DNA from: Kitasatospora sp. NBC_00315
Lineage (GTDB): Bacteria; Actinomycetota; Actinomycetes; Streptomycetales; Streptomycetaceae
DNA length: 64,000 nucleotides
Assembly (NCBI RefSeq): GCF_041435095.1
Contig: NZ_CP108025.1
Coordinates: forward strand, 5,456,001-5,520,000
Reading direction: 5' to 3'
In this document: piece by piece, positions 26,537 through 34,073 of the stretch
How positions within the stretch are numbered: position 1 is the first letter of the stretch
Layout of the letters: every line of letters begins with the position of its first letter
Program-made: the position numbers and the translations under genes
The notes under the pieces: model-generated
The model's database searches: none
What the model was told of the DNA's origin: nothing
What the model saw: only the letters and a program-made list of their open reading frames with translations

Positions 26537-27679
26537 ATGGCCGGCGAGCCGGCGGGGGCGGTGGTGGCGAGCACCACCCTCGTGGACACGGCGGCGAGCG
26601 GCGCGGCGGGGGCGCCTTCCACCAGTGCGGTGGAGGGTGCCCTCGCGGCGCTTCCGGGGCCGCGTACCGAGGCGACCGGGGCCGAGCTGGTCTGGCAGCA
26701 GGTCGTCGCCGAGATCGGGCGTGCCCGGTCCGTCGACCTGATCTGCCACATCTGCCCCGACGGTGACGCGCTCGGCTCGGCCCTCGCGGCCGGGATCGCG
26801 CTGCGCTCGCTCGGCCACGAGGTACGGGTCTCCTTCGGCGACGACCCGCAGGTCGTCCCCGAGTCGCTGGCCTTCCTGCCCGGGCAGGAGCTGATCGTCC
26901 CGGCCGCCGACGTCCCGGACGTCCCCGAGCTGGTGCTCTGCTTCGACGTGGCCTCGGAGGGGCGGCTCGGGCTGCTCCACGAGAAGGCCTTCGCGGCGCC
27001 TGTGCTGGCCGTCCTCGACCACCACGCCTCCAACCCCGGCTTCGGCACCCACCAGCTGATCGACCCGGCCGCGCCCGCCACGGCGGTGCTGGTCGACGAG
27101 CTGCTGCGCCGGCTCGGGGTCCCGCTGGACCAGGACCTCGCGACCTGCCTCTACACCGGTGTGGCCACCGACACCGGCTCGTTCAAGTACCGGGCCACCA
27201 CGCCCGCCACCCACGAACTCGCCGGGCGGCTGCTGGCCACCGGCATCCGGCACGACCTGATCTCCCGGCAGCTCTGGGACACCGGCTCGTTCGGCTATCT
27301 CAAGGTGCTGGCCGGCGCGCTGCAGCGGGCGGTGTACGAGCCGCAGGCCGCCGGCGGCCTCGGTCTGGTGTGGACCTGGGTCCCCTACCAGGACCTCGTG
27401 CTGTTCGGCGTCACGGTGGAGGAGATCGAGGGTCTGATCGACACCCTGCGCCGCCCGGCCGAGGCCGAGGTCGCCCTGGTGCTCAAGCAGGATCCGGACG
27501 GCACGCTGCGGGGCTCCTCGCGCTCCAAGGGGGCCGTGGACGTCGCGCGGGCCTGCGCCGAGCTGGGCGGCGGCGGGCACACCTACGCGGCGGGCTTCTC
27601 GGTCCGCGACGAGGTCGAGGCGGTGGTGGCCCGGTTCCGGGCCGTGCTGCGGCCGGTGGACCCTCCTGCGCTTGAATGA
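26537..27679 (+). CDS. DHH-family phosphoesterase (NrnA-like oligoribonuclease/pAp phosphatase)
   Basis: 380 aa. A variable N-terminal 60 residues precede the DHH domain: LICHICPDGDALGSALA (motif I), FDVASEG, LDHHASNPGFGTHQLIDP (the DHH triad) and the DHHA1 domain ending in GGGHTYAAGFSVRDEV. Such enzymes degrade nanoRNA and dephosphorylate pAp; some hydrolyse cyclic-di-AMP products. Conserved position between rbfA and truB supports the NrnA/YtqI assignment. The ATG follows rbfA directly. Confidence 0.88.
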   Translation: MAGEPAGAVVASTTLVDTAASGAAGAPSTSAVEGALAALPGPRTEATGAELVWQQVVAEIGRARSVDLICHICPDGDALGSALAAGIALRSLGHEVRVSFGDDPQVVPESLAFLPGQELIVPAADVPDVPELVLCFDVASEGRLGLLHEKAFAAPVLAVLDHHASNPGFGTHQLIDPAAPATAVLVDELLRRLGVPLDQDLATCLYTGVATDTGSFKYRATTPATHELAGRLLATGIRHDLISRQLWDTGSFGYLKVLAGALQRAVYEPQAAGGLGLVWTWVPYQDLVLFGVTVEEIEGLIDTLRRPAEAEVALVLKQDPDGTLRGSSRSKGAVDVARACAELGGGGHTYAAGFSVRDEVEAVVARFRAVLRPVDPPALE

Positions 27680-27751
27680 GCTCCGTACGCCGTGCGGCGG
27701 CCGTCGCTGGACCACGGCCGCCCGCCGACCATCCGCTGGAGAGATGAACCG

Positions 27752-28681
27752 ATGAAGCGCAAGGGAACCGGCCCCGACGGCCTGGTCATCGTCGACAAGC
27801 CGGAGGGCATCACCTCGCACGGGGTGGTGGCCAAAATGCGATGGCTGGCCGGCACCCGCAAGGTCGGCCACGCCGGGACGCTGGACCCGATGGCCACCGG
27901 CGTGCTGGTGATCGGAGTCGAGCGGGCCACCCGGCTGCTCGGGCACCTGATGCTCACCGCCAAGACGTACGAGGCGACGATCCGGCTCGGCCAGGACACC
28001 GTCACCGACGACCGCGAGGGCGAGGTCGTCTCCTCGACCCCGGCCACCGGGGTGACCAGGCAGGCCGTGGACGCCGGGGTCGCCGCCCTCACCGGCGGGA
28101 TCATGCAGGTTCCGTCCAAGGTCAGCGCCATCAAGATCGACGGCAAGCGGTCCTACACCCGGGTGCGCGAGGGCGAGGACTTCGAGATCCCGGCCCGGCC
28201 CACCACCGTCCACTCCTTCACCGTGCACGCCCTGCGCGAGGCGGTGGCCGAGGACGGCACCCCCGTCCTCGACCTGGACGTCACCGTGGAGTGCTCCTCC
28301 GGCACCTACATCCGCGCGCTCGCCCGGGATCTCGGCGCCGGCCTCGGCGTCGGCGGACACCTCACCGCCCTGCGGCGCACCCGGGTCGGCCCCTACGGGG
28401 TGGAGTCCGCGCGGACGCTGGAGCAGCTGGAGGCCTCCGTGACGGGCGACTGCGCCGGGGGGCTGGAGGTGCTGCCGATCGGCGAGGCGGCCGCGGCGGC
28501 CTTCCCGCGCTGGGACATCGACGCCGACCAGGCCAAGCTGCTCGCCAACGGGATGAAGCTCAAGGCGCCCGGGCTCGGGGTGGACGGCCCGATCGCGGTC
28601 TTCGGCCCCCAGGAGCGGTTCCTCGCGCTGGTCGAGGAGAGGGACGGCCACGCCCGCCCGGTCGCGGTGTTCGTCGGCTGA
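27752..28681 (+). CDS. truB: tRNA pseudouridine(55) synthase
   Basis: 309 aa. It makes pseudouridine 55 in the T-loop of tRNAs. GLVIVDKPEGITSHGVVAKMR is followed by the catalytic motif GHAGTLDPMATGVL with nucleophile D45, then the KTYEATIRLG and SGTYIRALARDLG motifs. The C-terminal domain is PUA-like. The ATG at 27752 is preceded by GGAGAG. The gene ends with a strong terminator, closing the rbfA-nrnA-truB unit. Confidence 0.95.
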   Translation: MKRKGTGPDGLVIVDKPEGITSHGVVAKMRWLAGTRKVGHAGTLDPMATGVLVIGVERATRLLGHLMLTAKTYEATIRLGQDTVTDDREGEVVSSTPATGVTRQAVDAGVAALTGGIMQVPSKVSAIKIDGKRSYTRVREGEDFEIPARPTTVHSFTVHALREAVAEDGTPVLDLDVTVECSSGTYIRALARDLGAGLGVGGHLTALRRTRVGPYGVESARTLEQLEASVTGDCAGGLEVLPIGEAAAAAFPRWDIDADQAKLLANGMKLKAPGLGVDGPIAVFGPQERFLALVEERDGHARPVAVFVG

Positions 28682-28720
28682 GACCCGGCGGCGGCGCCGG
28701 GGCACCGGGAGCCGCCGTGC

Positions 28721-28770
28721 CGGGAACGCGCGGTGGCCCGTACGGACGTACGGGCCACCGCGCGTTCCCG
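28721..28770 (+). terminator. truB terminator
   Basis: Perfect 23-bp inverted repeat (28721-28743 with 28748-28770) and 4-base loop, about 40 bases after truB. It is one of the longest perfect stems in the window. Confidence 0.85.
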
Positions 28771-28960
28771 TGCGTGCGCACCGGGCCCGGCCGTGGCCCC
28801 GATCTCACTCCTCCGGGGGAGCGCGCGAGGTGAAGCAGGGTGGTGAGCAGCGCGTGCGCGGTCGTCCGGGGACTCGGGAGGGCAGGCTCCGGGCGGCTGG
28901 TACGACGGCCGCGACGGGCCCTCGCAGGGCCCGCCCGGCCCTGCGGAAGAGGCGGTCGGC

Positions 28961-31900
28961 ATGGCGGGTGGCCCGTTCGGCGGGGCGGCGAGGGAGCCGG
29001 CACGGGCGTTGCTGCGGATCTGTGACCCGGGGGGCGGCCTGCGCGGTCTCGGCTTCGTCGCGGATCTCCAGGGCACCGTCCTGACGGCCTACGAGACGGT
29101 CGCCGGGCTCGACCGGGTCGTCCTGCACACCCACGGCGGCCAGAGCCGGGTGCTGGGCCGCCACAGCGTGCTGCTGCTGCCGGCCCAGGGCCTGGCGCTG
29201 CTCCGCACGGAGGAGGTCGGCGGCCTGCCGGTGCCGGCGCTGCCGATCGCCCCGGCCGGCGGGGCCCGTGCGGGCCGCCTGGTCGCCGTCCCCCGGCAGG
29301 CCGCCGAGGACGGGCGGCCGGGCCTGCTACAGGGCGGCGTACTGGGCGTCGCCGCCGCGGTCCACCGGTGGGCGGACGGCTTCCACGTGATCGGCGGCGC
29401 CCTGCTGCTCGACCTGCCCCAGCTCACCGGCCCGCCGACGGCCGGCGCCCCGGTGCTGGACGCCGAGAACGGCGCCGTCCTGGGTGTGGTCGTGCCGGCG
29501 CTGCGCGGCGCCGGCTCCCTCGGGGACGACCGCACCGAGGCCCTGGCCGCCGTACCGCACGACGGGGACGAGGCCCTGGCGCAGCTGCTCGCGCGCAACG
29601 CGGCCGGCGTCCCCGGGTACGGCCGGGCGCTCAACCTCGCCGGGGTGCTGGGGCTGGCCTCCCGTCAGCTGGCCGCCGCGGGAGCGGGCCCCGGGGCCGT
29701 CGCCGACCTGGCCGCCGACCGGGTCGACCGGCCGGACGGGCTGGTCGGCGAGGAGCCGCAGGCCACCGTCACCGTGCTGCTCGGCGCACCGGGCAGCGGC
29801 CGCAGCACCGAGCTCGCCGCGCTGGCCGTCCGCCGCGCGGGCGGCCGGCGGGCGCTGCCGACGCTCTGGCTGCGCGGGGCCGACCTGGCGCCGGCCGGCG
29901 CGGCCCGGGCGGCCCCCACCGGCCGCACCGGCGCCGCCGCTCCGGGCGGCCCCGCCGGCCCGCCGCCCGCCGGGCCGCTCGCGGAGGCGGTCGGCCGCGC
30001 GCTGGCCGGGGCCGCCCGGCTGCTCGCCGCCGACCTGCCCGGGGTCGGCGCGGGACCCGACCCCGGCGAGGTGGCCCGGCTCTGTTCGGCGGCGCACCGG
30101 CCGCTGCTGGTGCTGCTGGACGCCCCCGAGGAGGCGCCCGCCGCCCTCGACGCGCACTGGCTGGCCCAGGCCACGGCTTGGTTGGACGGCTGCGGGGCCC
30201 GGCTGCTGACGGCCTGCGGCCCGGACGCCTGGGAACAGCTCGCCGGCAGCTCCCGCCCCGGCGGCCCGCACACCGGCGGCCCGGCCGCCGCCGGCCCGCA
30301 CGCCGCCGGTCCGGCCGCCGCCGACCCACCGCGGGTGCACCGGCTCGGCCCGCTGCCCGCGGAGGCGGCCGAGCGGGCCCGTCGGCGCTACGGTCCGCCC
30401 GCCGACTGGCTCGCTCCGGCCGACGCCCGGCACCCGCTCGCGCTGCGGCTGGCCGGGGAGCTGTGGACGGCGGGCGTCGGGAGCGGACCGGCCTCACGCG
30501 GCGAGCTGTTCGGCGGCCACCTGGACCTGCGCTGCCTGGCCGTGGCCCGCCGGATCGCCGCGTCGACGCAGCTCCGGCGTCAGGGCGCGCATCGCCGGGG
30601 CGGGCCGCCGCCGGCCGCCGAGGACCACGGCCGGCTGCGTCGGCTCGCGGTGGCGGTCGCCGGCCGGGTGCACGAGGCGGGCCGCCGGATGCTCGGCCCG
30701 GGGCACGGCAGCCTGAGCCGGGAGGTCTTCGAGGAGCTGTTCCCGACGGCGGCCGGATGGGCGGGCGCGGTGCTCGCGGAGCGGCTGTTCGTCCCGGCCG
30801 GAACGGGCTACCGCCCGGCGCACGAGGAGGTCTTCGACCGGCTGCAGGGCCTCCACCTGGACCTGGACGCCGCGCTGCGGCTGCTGCTGGCGGAGCGGCC
30901 CGCAGCAGTGGGCCACGAGGGCGCAGGCGCGGAGGGCGGCCCGGCGGCCGGGCCGGACGAGGGCGCCCCGGCGGGCCCGCCGGCCGGGCCCGGACCGGTG
31001 CAGGTGCCGCGCCACCGCGTCGGGCCGGTGCTGGCAGCCCTGCGCGGCATCGGTGAGACCTGGGGCGCGTCCGGACTCGACCCGTGGCTGCACCGCCTCC
31101 GGCGCGCACTCGAACTCCTGCCGCCCGGGAGCGAACCCGCCTGGTGGGCCGCCCGGCTGCTCGCGGGCGCGCTGGCCGACTCACCCGAACCTGCCGCCCA
31201 TCGCGCCCTGCTGACGCGGCTGGCCGAGTGGACCGCCGAGCAGGCGGCCCCGCAGCCCACCCCACGGCCTGCGGAGCCCGGCCCGGCGGCGTCCGGCCCG
31301 GTCCCGGGCGCCGCCGTCCCGTCCGGCACGGTCCGGTTCGGGCCCGCCTTCTGGAGCGGGCTCGGGCTGGCGCCGGAGGACGAATTCGGCCTGCTGCGCC
31401 GTCTGGTCCGCGCGGACGGTCCCGAACAGGGGTTCCTCGCCGCCACCGCCCGCCGGCTGCGGGCCGATCCGGCCGCCGTGATCCCGTTGCTCTGCGACTG
31501 GCTGGACGATCGGAACACCGTGCCCGCGCAGTCCGCCGCGCCCGCCCAGCCCGGCGGCTCCGGCCCGCGGACGGTCGCCGACCTGGCGCACGGCCTGCTG
31601 CACGCCCACCGCAGCCTCGCGCTGGACGACCTGACGGAGCACCTGGCCGACGCCGCCCACCCGCGGGCCGACGCCCTGCTGGGGCTGCTCGCCGCCGACG
31701 AGCCGTCCGCCGTGTGCCGGGCCGTCGACCGCTGGAGCCACGACCCCCGCCCCGAGCGCCACGTGGCCGCCGCCGTGCACGCCCTGCGGGCCGCCCCGTA
31801 CGCCCCGGGCCCGGGGGCCGAGCTGCTGCGCCACACCGCGCTGGCGCTGCTGGCCAGGGAGGACGAGCCCGCCCTGCACGGCGCGGCGTTGGCGCTGCTC

Positions 31901-32929
31901 GTCCGGGAGCCGTCCACCAGGGCCCGGTACCTGCCGGCGGCCCTGGCGGCGTACGGCACGGGTGATCCGTACCTGACGGCCGCCGTCCTCGCGCCGGCGC
32001 TGGAGAGCGACCCCGAGCCGGTACTCGCCGCGCTGGAGGCCCGGCTGACGGCCCCGGAGGCGGCCCTCGGTGCCGGGTTGCGGCTGCTGGCCGGGGCGGG
32101 TGCGCCGCTCGCGCTGCGGCGCGGTGCGGAGCTGGCCACCGTACTGCTGAGGGAGCGTCCGGAGCGGGCCGAGCAGATCGCCGGGGAGTACCTGGAGCTC
32201 CGGTTACGGCGGCTGCCGGGGACCGCCGGGACGCCGGTGGAGCTACGGGCGCTGATCGACACGGTCCTGACGGCGTGTCCGGCCACCGCCCGGCTGGCCT
32301 TCGCCGCGACCCTGGCCTCACCACCCGAACCCGCACCCGAACCCGCACGCGCGGCCGAACCCGCACCCGCACCCGCACGCGCGGCCGAACCCGCACCCGC
32401 ACCCGCACGCGCGGCCGAACCCGCACCCGCACCCGCACGCGCGGCCGAACCCGCACCCGAACCCGCACCCGGTCCGCCGCCGGGCGGGCGGGCCCGGGCC
32501 GATCTGCTGGGCGCGCTGTTGGCCGCCGAGAGCGATCCACGGGTGCCGACCGGCGTAATGGAGCTCCTCGCGCAGGGCTGCGAGGGCCGCGACCGGGCCG
32601 GGCTGCGGGAGCTGGTGGCCCTCGCGGCGGCGGCCCTGGCGGAGCCGGACGAGGTGCTGGTGCGCTGCGCGGAACGCTCGGCCGCCTTCGCCGCCCTGCT
32701 GGCACAGTGGCCGGACGAGTACGTACCGCCCCTGCCCGGCGGCCCCCGGGTGGCCCGGCTGCGGGCACTGGCGGCGGCCGGGCGCGGTCCCCGGTCCACC
32801 GCACCGGGGACCGGGCGGGAGCCCGGGCCGTCGGCTCCGTCGGCGGCGCCCGGGGAGGGGCAGTCGGGGTCGCGGCGGCCAACGGGCCTTCCGGTGCCGA
32901 ATCCGCGCCGCGCGCATGGCACGCTATAG
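28961..32929 (+). CDS. Large fusion: degenerate trypsin-like domain plus P-loop NTPase and helical repeats
   Basis: 1322 aa. Residues about 25-180 have the layout of a trypsin-like peptidase: GLGFVADLQGTVLTAYETV matches the region around the catalytic His, GLALLRT that around Asp, and PPTAGAPVLDAENGAVLGVV that around Ser. The three catalytic positions read E45, G77 and A161, so it appears to be a pseudoprotease. A Walker A loop GAPGSGRS (275-282) and a likely Walker B (LLVLLDAPEE) follow, in a STAND-like NTPase region. The C-terminal half is alpha-helical and leucine/alanine-rich (HEAT-like) with a Pro/Ala/Glu tandem repeat near 1123-1170. The function is unknown. It lies between truB and ribF; its start could be somewhat later than 28961. 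Confidence 0.65.
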   Translation: MAGGPFGGAAREPARALLRICDPGGGLRGLGFVADLQGTVLTAYETVAGLDRVVLHTHGGQSRVLGRHSVLLLPAQGLALLRTEEVGGLPVPALPIAPAGGARAGRLVAVPRQAAEDGRPGLLQGGVLGVAAAVHRWADGFHVIGGALLLDLPQLTGPPTAGAPVLDAENGAVLGVVVPALRGAGSLGDDRTEALAAVPHDGDEALAQLLARNAAGVPGYGRALNLAGVLGLASRQLAAAGAGPGAVADLAADRVDRPDGLVGEEPQATVTVLLGAPGSGRSTELAALAVRRAGGRRALPTLWLRGADLAPAGAARAAPTGRTGAAAPGGPAGPPPAGPLAEAVGRALAGAARLLAADLPGVGAGPDPGEVARLCSAAHRPLLVLLDAPEEAPAALDAHWLAQATAWLDGCGARLLTACGPDAWEQLAGSSRPGGPHTGGPAAAGPHAAGPAAADPPRVHRLGPLPAEAAERARRRYGPPADWLAPADARHPLALRLAGELWTAGVGSGPASRGELFGGHLDLRCLAVARRIAASTQLRRQGAHRRGGPPPAAEDHGRLRRLAVAVAGRVHEAGRRMLGPGHGSLSREVFEELFPTAAGWAGAVLAERLFVPAGTGYRPAHEEVFDRLQGLHLDLDAALRLLLAERPAAVGHEGAGAEGGPAAGPDEGAPAGPPAGPGPVQVPRHRVGPVLAALRGIGETWGASGLDPWLHRLRRALELLPPGSEPAWWAARLLAGALADSPEPAAHRALLTRLAEWTAEQAAPQPTPRPAEPGPAASGPVPGAAVPSGTVRFGPAFWSGLGLAPEDEFGLLRRLVRADGPEQGFLAATARRLRADPAAVIPLLCDWLDDRNTVPAQSAAPAQPGGSGPRTVADLAHGLLHAHRSLALDDLTEHLADAAHPRADALLGLLAADEPSAVCRAVDRWSHDPRPERHVAAAVHALRAAPYAPGPGAELLRHTALALLAREDEPALHGAALALLVREPSTRARYLPAALAAYGTGDPYLTAAVLAPALESDPEPVLAALEARLTAPEAALGAGLRLLAGAGAPLALRRGAELATVLLRERPERAEQIAGEYLELRLRRLPGTAGTPVELRALIDTVLTACPATARLAFAATLASPPEPAPEPARAAEPAPAPARAAEPAPAPARAAEPAPAPARAAEPAPEPAPGPPPGGRARADLLGALLAAESDPRVPTGVMELLAQGCEGRDRAGLRELVALAAAALAEPDEVLVRCAERSAAFAALLAQWPDEYVPPLPGGPRVARLRALAAAGRGPRSTAPGTGREPGPSAPSAAPGEGQSGSRRPTGLPVPNPRRAHGTL
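32327..32470 (+). repeat. 30-bp tandem repeat array inside the NTPase gene
   Basis: Four full 30-bp units (starting 32327, 32357, 32387 and 32417) and a partial fifth. Each encodes EPAPxPARAA, where x is mostly Ala. Units two to four look identical at the nucleotide level, which suggests recent duplication. In the protein this is a stiff Pro/Ala linker. Confidence 0.9.
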
Positions 32930-32994
32930 GGGTTCGGTTTTGAGCGTTTGAGCGTACAGAAGGTACGCGTCGTACGGAACAAGGAGCGGTCAGG

Positions 32995-33984
32995 GTGCAG
33001 CGCTGGCGTGGCCTGGAGGAGATCCCCGCCGACTGGGGACGCAGCGTCGTCACCATCGGCTCGTTCGACGGAGTGCACCGCGGGCATCAACTGATCATCA
33101 ACCGGGCGGTCGAGCGCGCCCGCGAACTCGGCGCCAGGGCGGTCGTGGTCACCTTCGACCCCCACCCCAGCGAGGTCGTCCGCCCGGGCAGCCACCCGCC
33201 GCTGCTCGCCCCGCAGCCGCGTCGCGCGGAGCTGATCGCGGAGCTGGGCGTGGACGCGGTGCTGGTGCTGCCGTTCACCCTGGAGTTCTCGCAGGAGTCC
33301 CCGGAGACCTTCGTCCAGCAGGTCCTGGTGGACGCGTTGCACGCGCGGGCCGTGGTGGAGGGCCCCAACTTCCGCTTCGGGCACAAGGCGGCGGGCAACG
33401 TCGAGCTGCTCGCGAAGCTCGGCCGGGAGGCGGACTTCGAGGTGGAGGTGGTCGATCTCCAGGTGCGCGGGGCGGCGGGGGACGGCGAGCCGTTCTCCTC
33501 CACCCTGATCCGGCGCCTGGTCGCGGCCGGCGACCTGGCCGGCGCCGCCGAGGTGCTCGGCCGTCCGCACCGGGTCGAGGGCGTGGTGGTGCGCGGCGCG
33601 CAGCGCGGCCGGGAGCTCGGCTTCCCGACGGCGAACGTCGAGACCGTCCCGCACAGCGCGATCCCGGCCGACGGGGTGTACGCGGGCTGGCTGACGGCGG
33701 CCGGCGAGCGGATGCCCGCCGCGATCTCGGTCGGCACCAACCCGACGTTCGACGGCACCGCCCGCACCGTCGAGGCGTACGCCATCGACCGGATCGGCCT
33801 GGACCTCTACGGCCTGCACGTGGCGGTCGACTTCCTGGCGTACCTGCGCGGGATGGAGAAGTTCGACTCGATCGAGGCACTGCTGGTCCGGATGGCCGAC
33901 GACGTCGAGCGCTCCCGGGGGCTCACGGGCGCGGGCGGCACCGGCGCGAGCACCGGCGACGCGGGCACCACCGCGGCCGGCTGA
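32995..33984 (+). CDS. ribF: Bifunctional riboflavin kinase/FAD synthetase
   Basis: 329 aa. It converts riboflavin to FMN and then FAD. The N-terminal nucleotidyltransferase domain has TIGSFDGVHRGHQ, VVTFDPHPSEVV and GPNFRFGHKAAG. The C-terminal riboflavin kinase domain has GRELGFPTANVE, VGTNPTFDGTARTVEAY and DFLAYLRGMEKFDSIEAL. The GTG at 32995 is preceded by AAGGAG (32981-32986). A Gly/Ala/Thr-rich tail of about 25 residues is dispensable-looking. A bidirectional terminator separates it from the convergent ESX genes. Confidence 0.95.
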   Translation: MQRWRGLEEIPADWGRSVVTIGSFDGVHRGHQLIINRAVERARELGARAVVVTFDPHPSEVVRPGSHPPLLAPQPRRAELIAELGVDAVLVLPFTLEFSQESPETFVQQVLVDALHARAVVEGPNFRFGHKAAGNVELLAKLGREADFEVEVVDLQVRGAAGDGEPFSSTLIRRLVAAGDLAGAAEVLGRPHRVEGVVVRGAQRGRELGFPTANVETVPHSAIPADGVYAGWLTAAGERMPAAISVGTNPTFDGTARTVEAYAIDRIGLDLYGLHVAVDFLAYLRGMEKFDSIEALLVRMADDVERSRGLTGAGGTGASTGDAGTTAAG

Positions 33985-34021
33985 CCGCGCCACCCGTACG
34001 AACCCGTAGGAACCCGTACGA

Positions 34022-34062
34022 CCGTGAGGGCCCGCCGGCGCGATGCCGGCGGGCCCTCACGG
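34022..34062. terminator. Bidirectional terminator between ribF and the ESX minus-strand operon
   Basis: Perfect 18-bp stem (34022-34039 with 34045-34062), loop GCGAT, lying between converging genes only 12 bases from the end of the MinD-like gene. Confidence 0.85.
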
Positions 34063-34073
34063 GTGTGGTGCCG

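Noticed and set aside
32318..32500. CRISPR-like array from the 30-bp repeats
   Set aside because: Units are contiguous without spacers and in frame with the protein; it is a coding tandem repeat.
29769..33056. 1095-aa minus-strand frame opposite the pseudoprotease gene
   Set aside because: Pro/Arg-rich shadow, including an RVRVRVR run caused by the 30-bp repeat.
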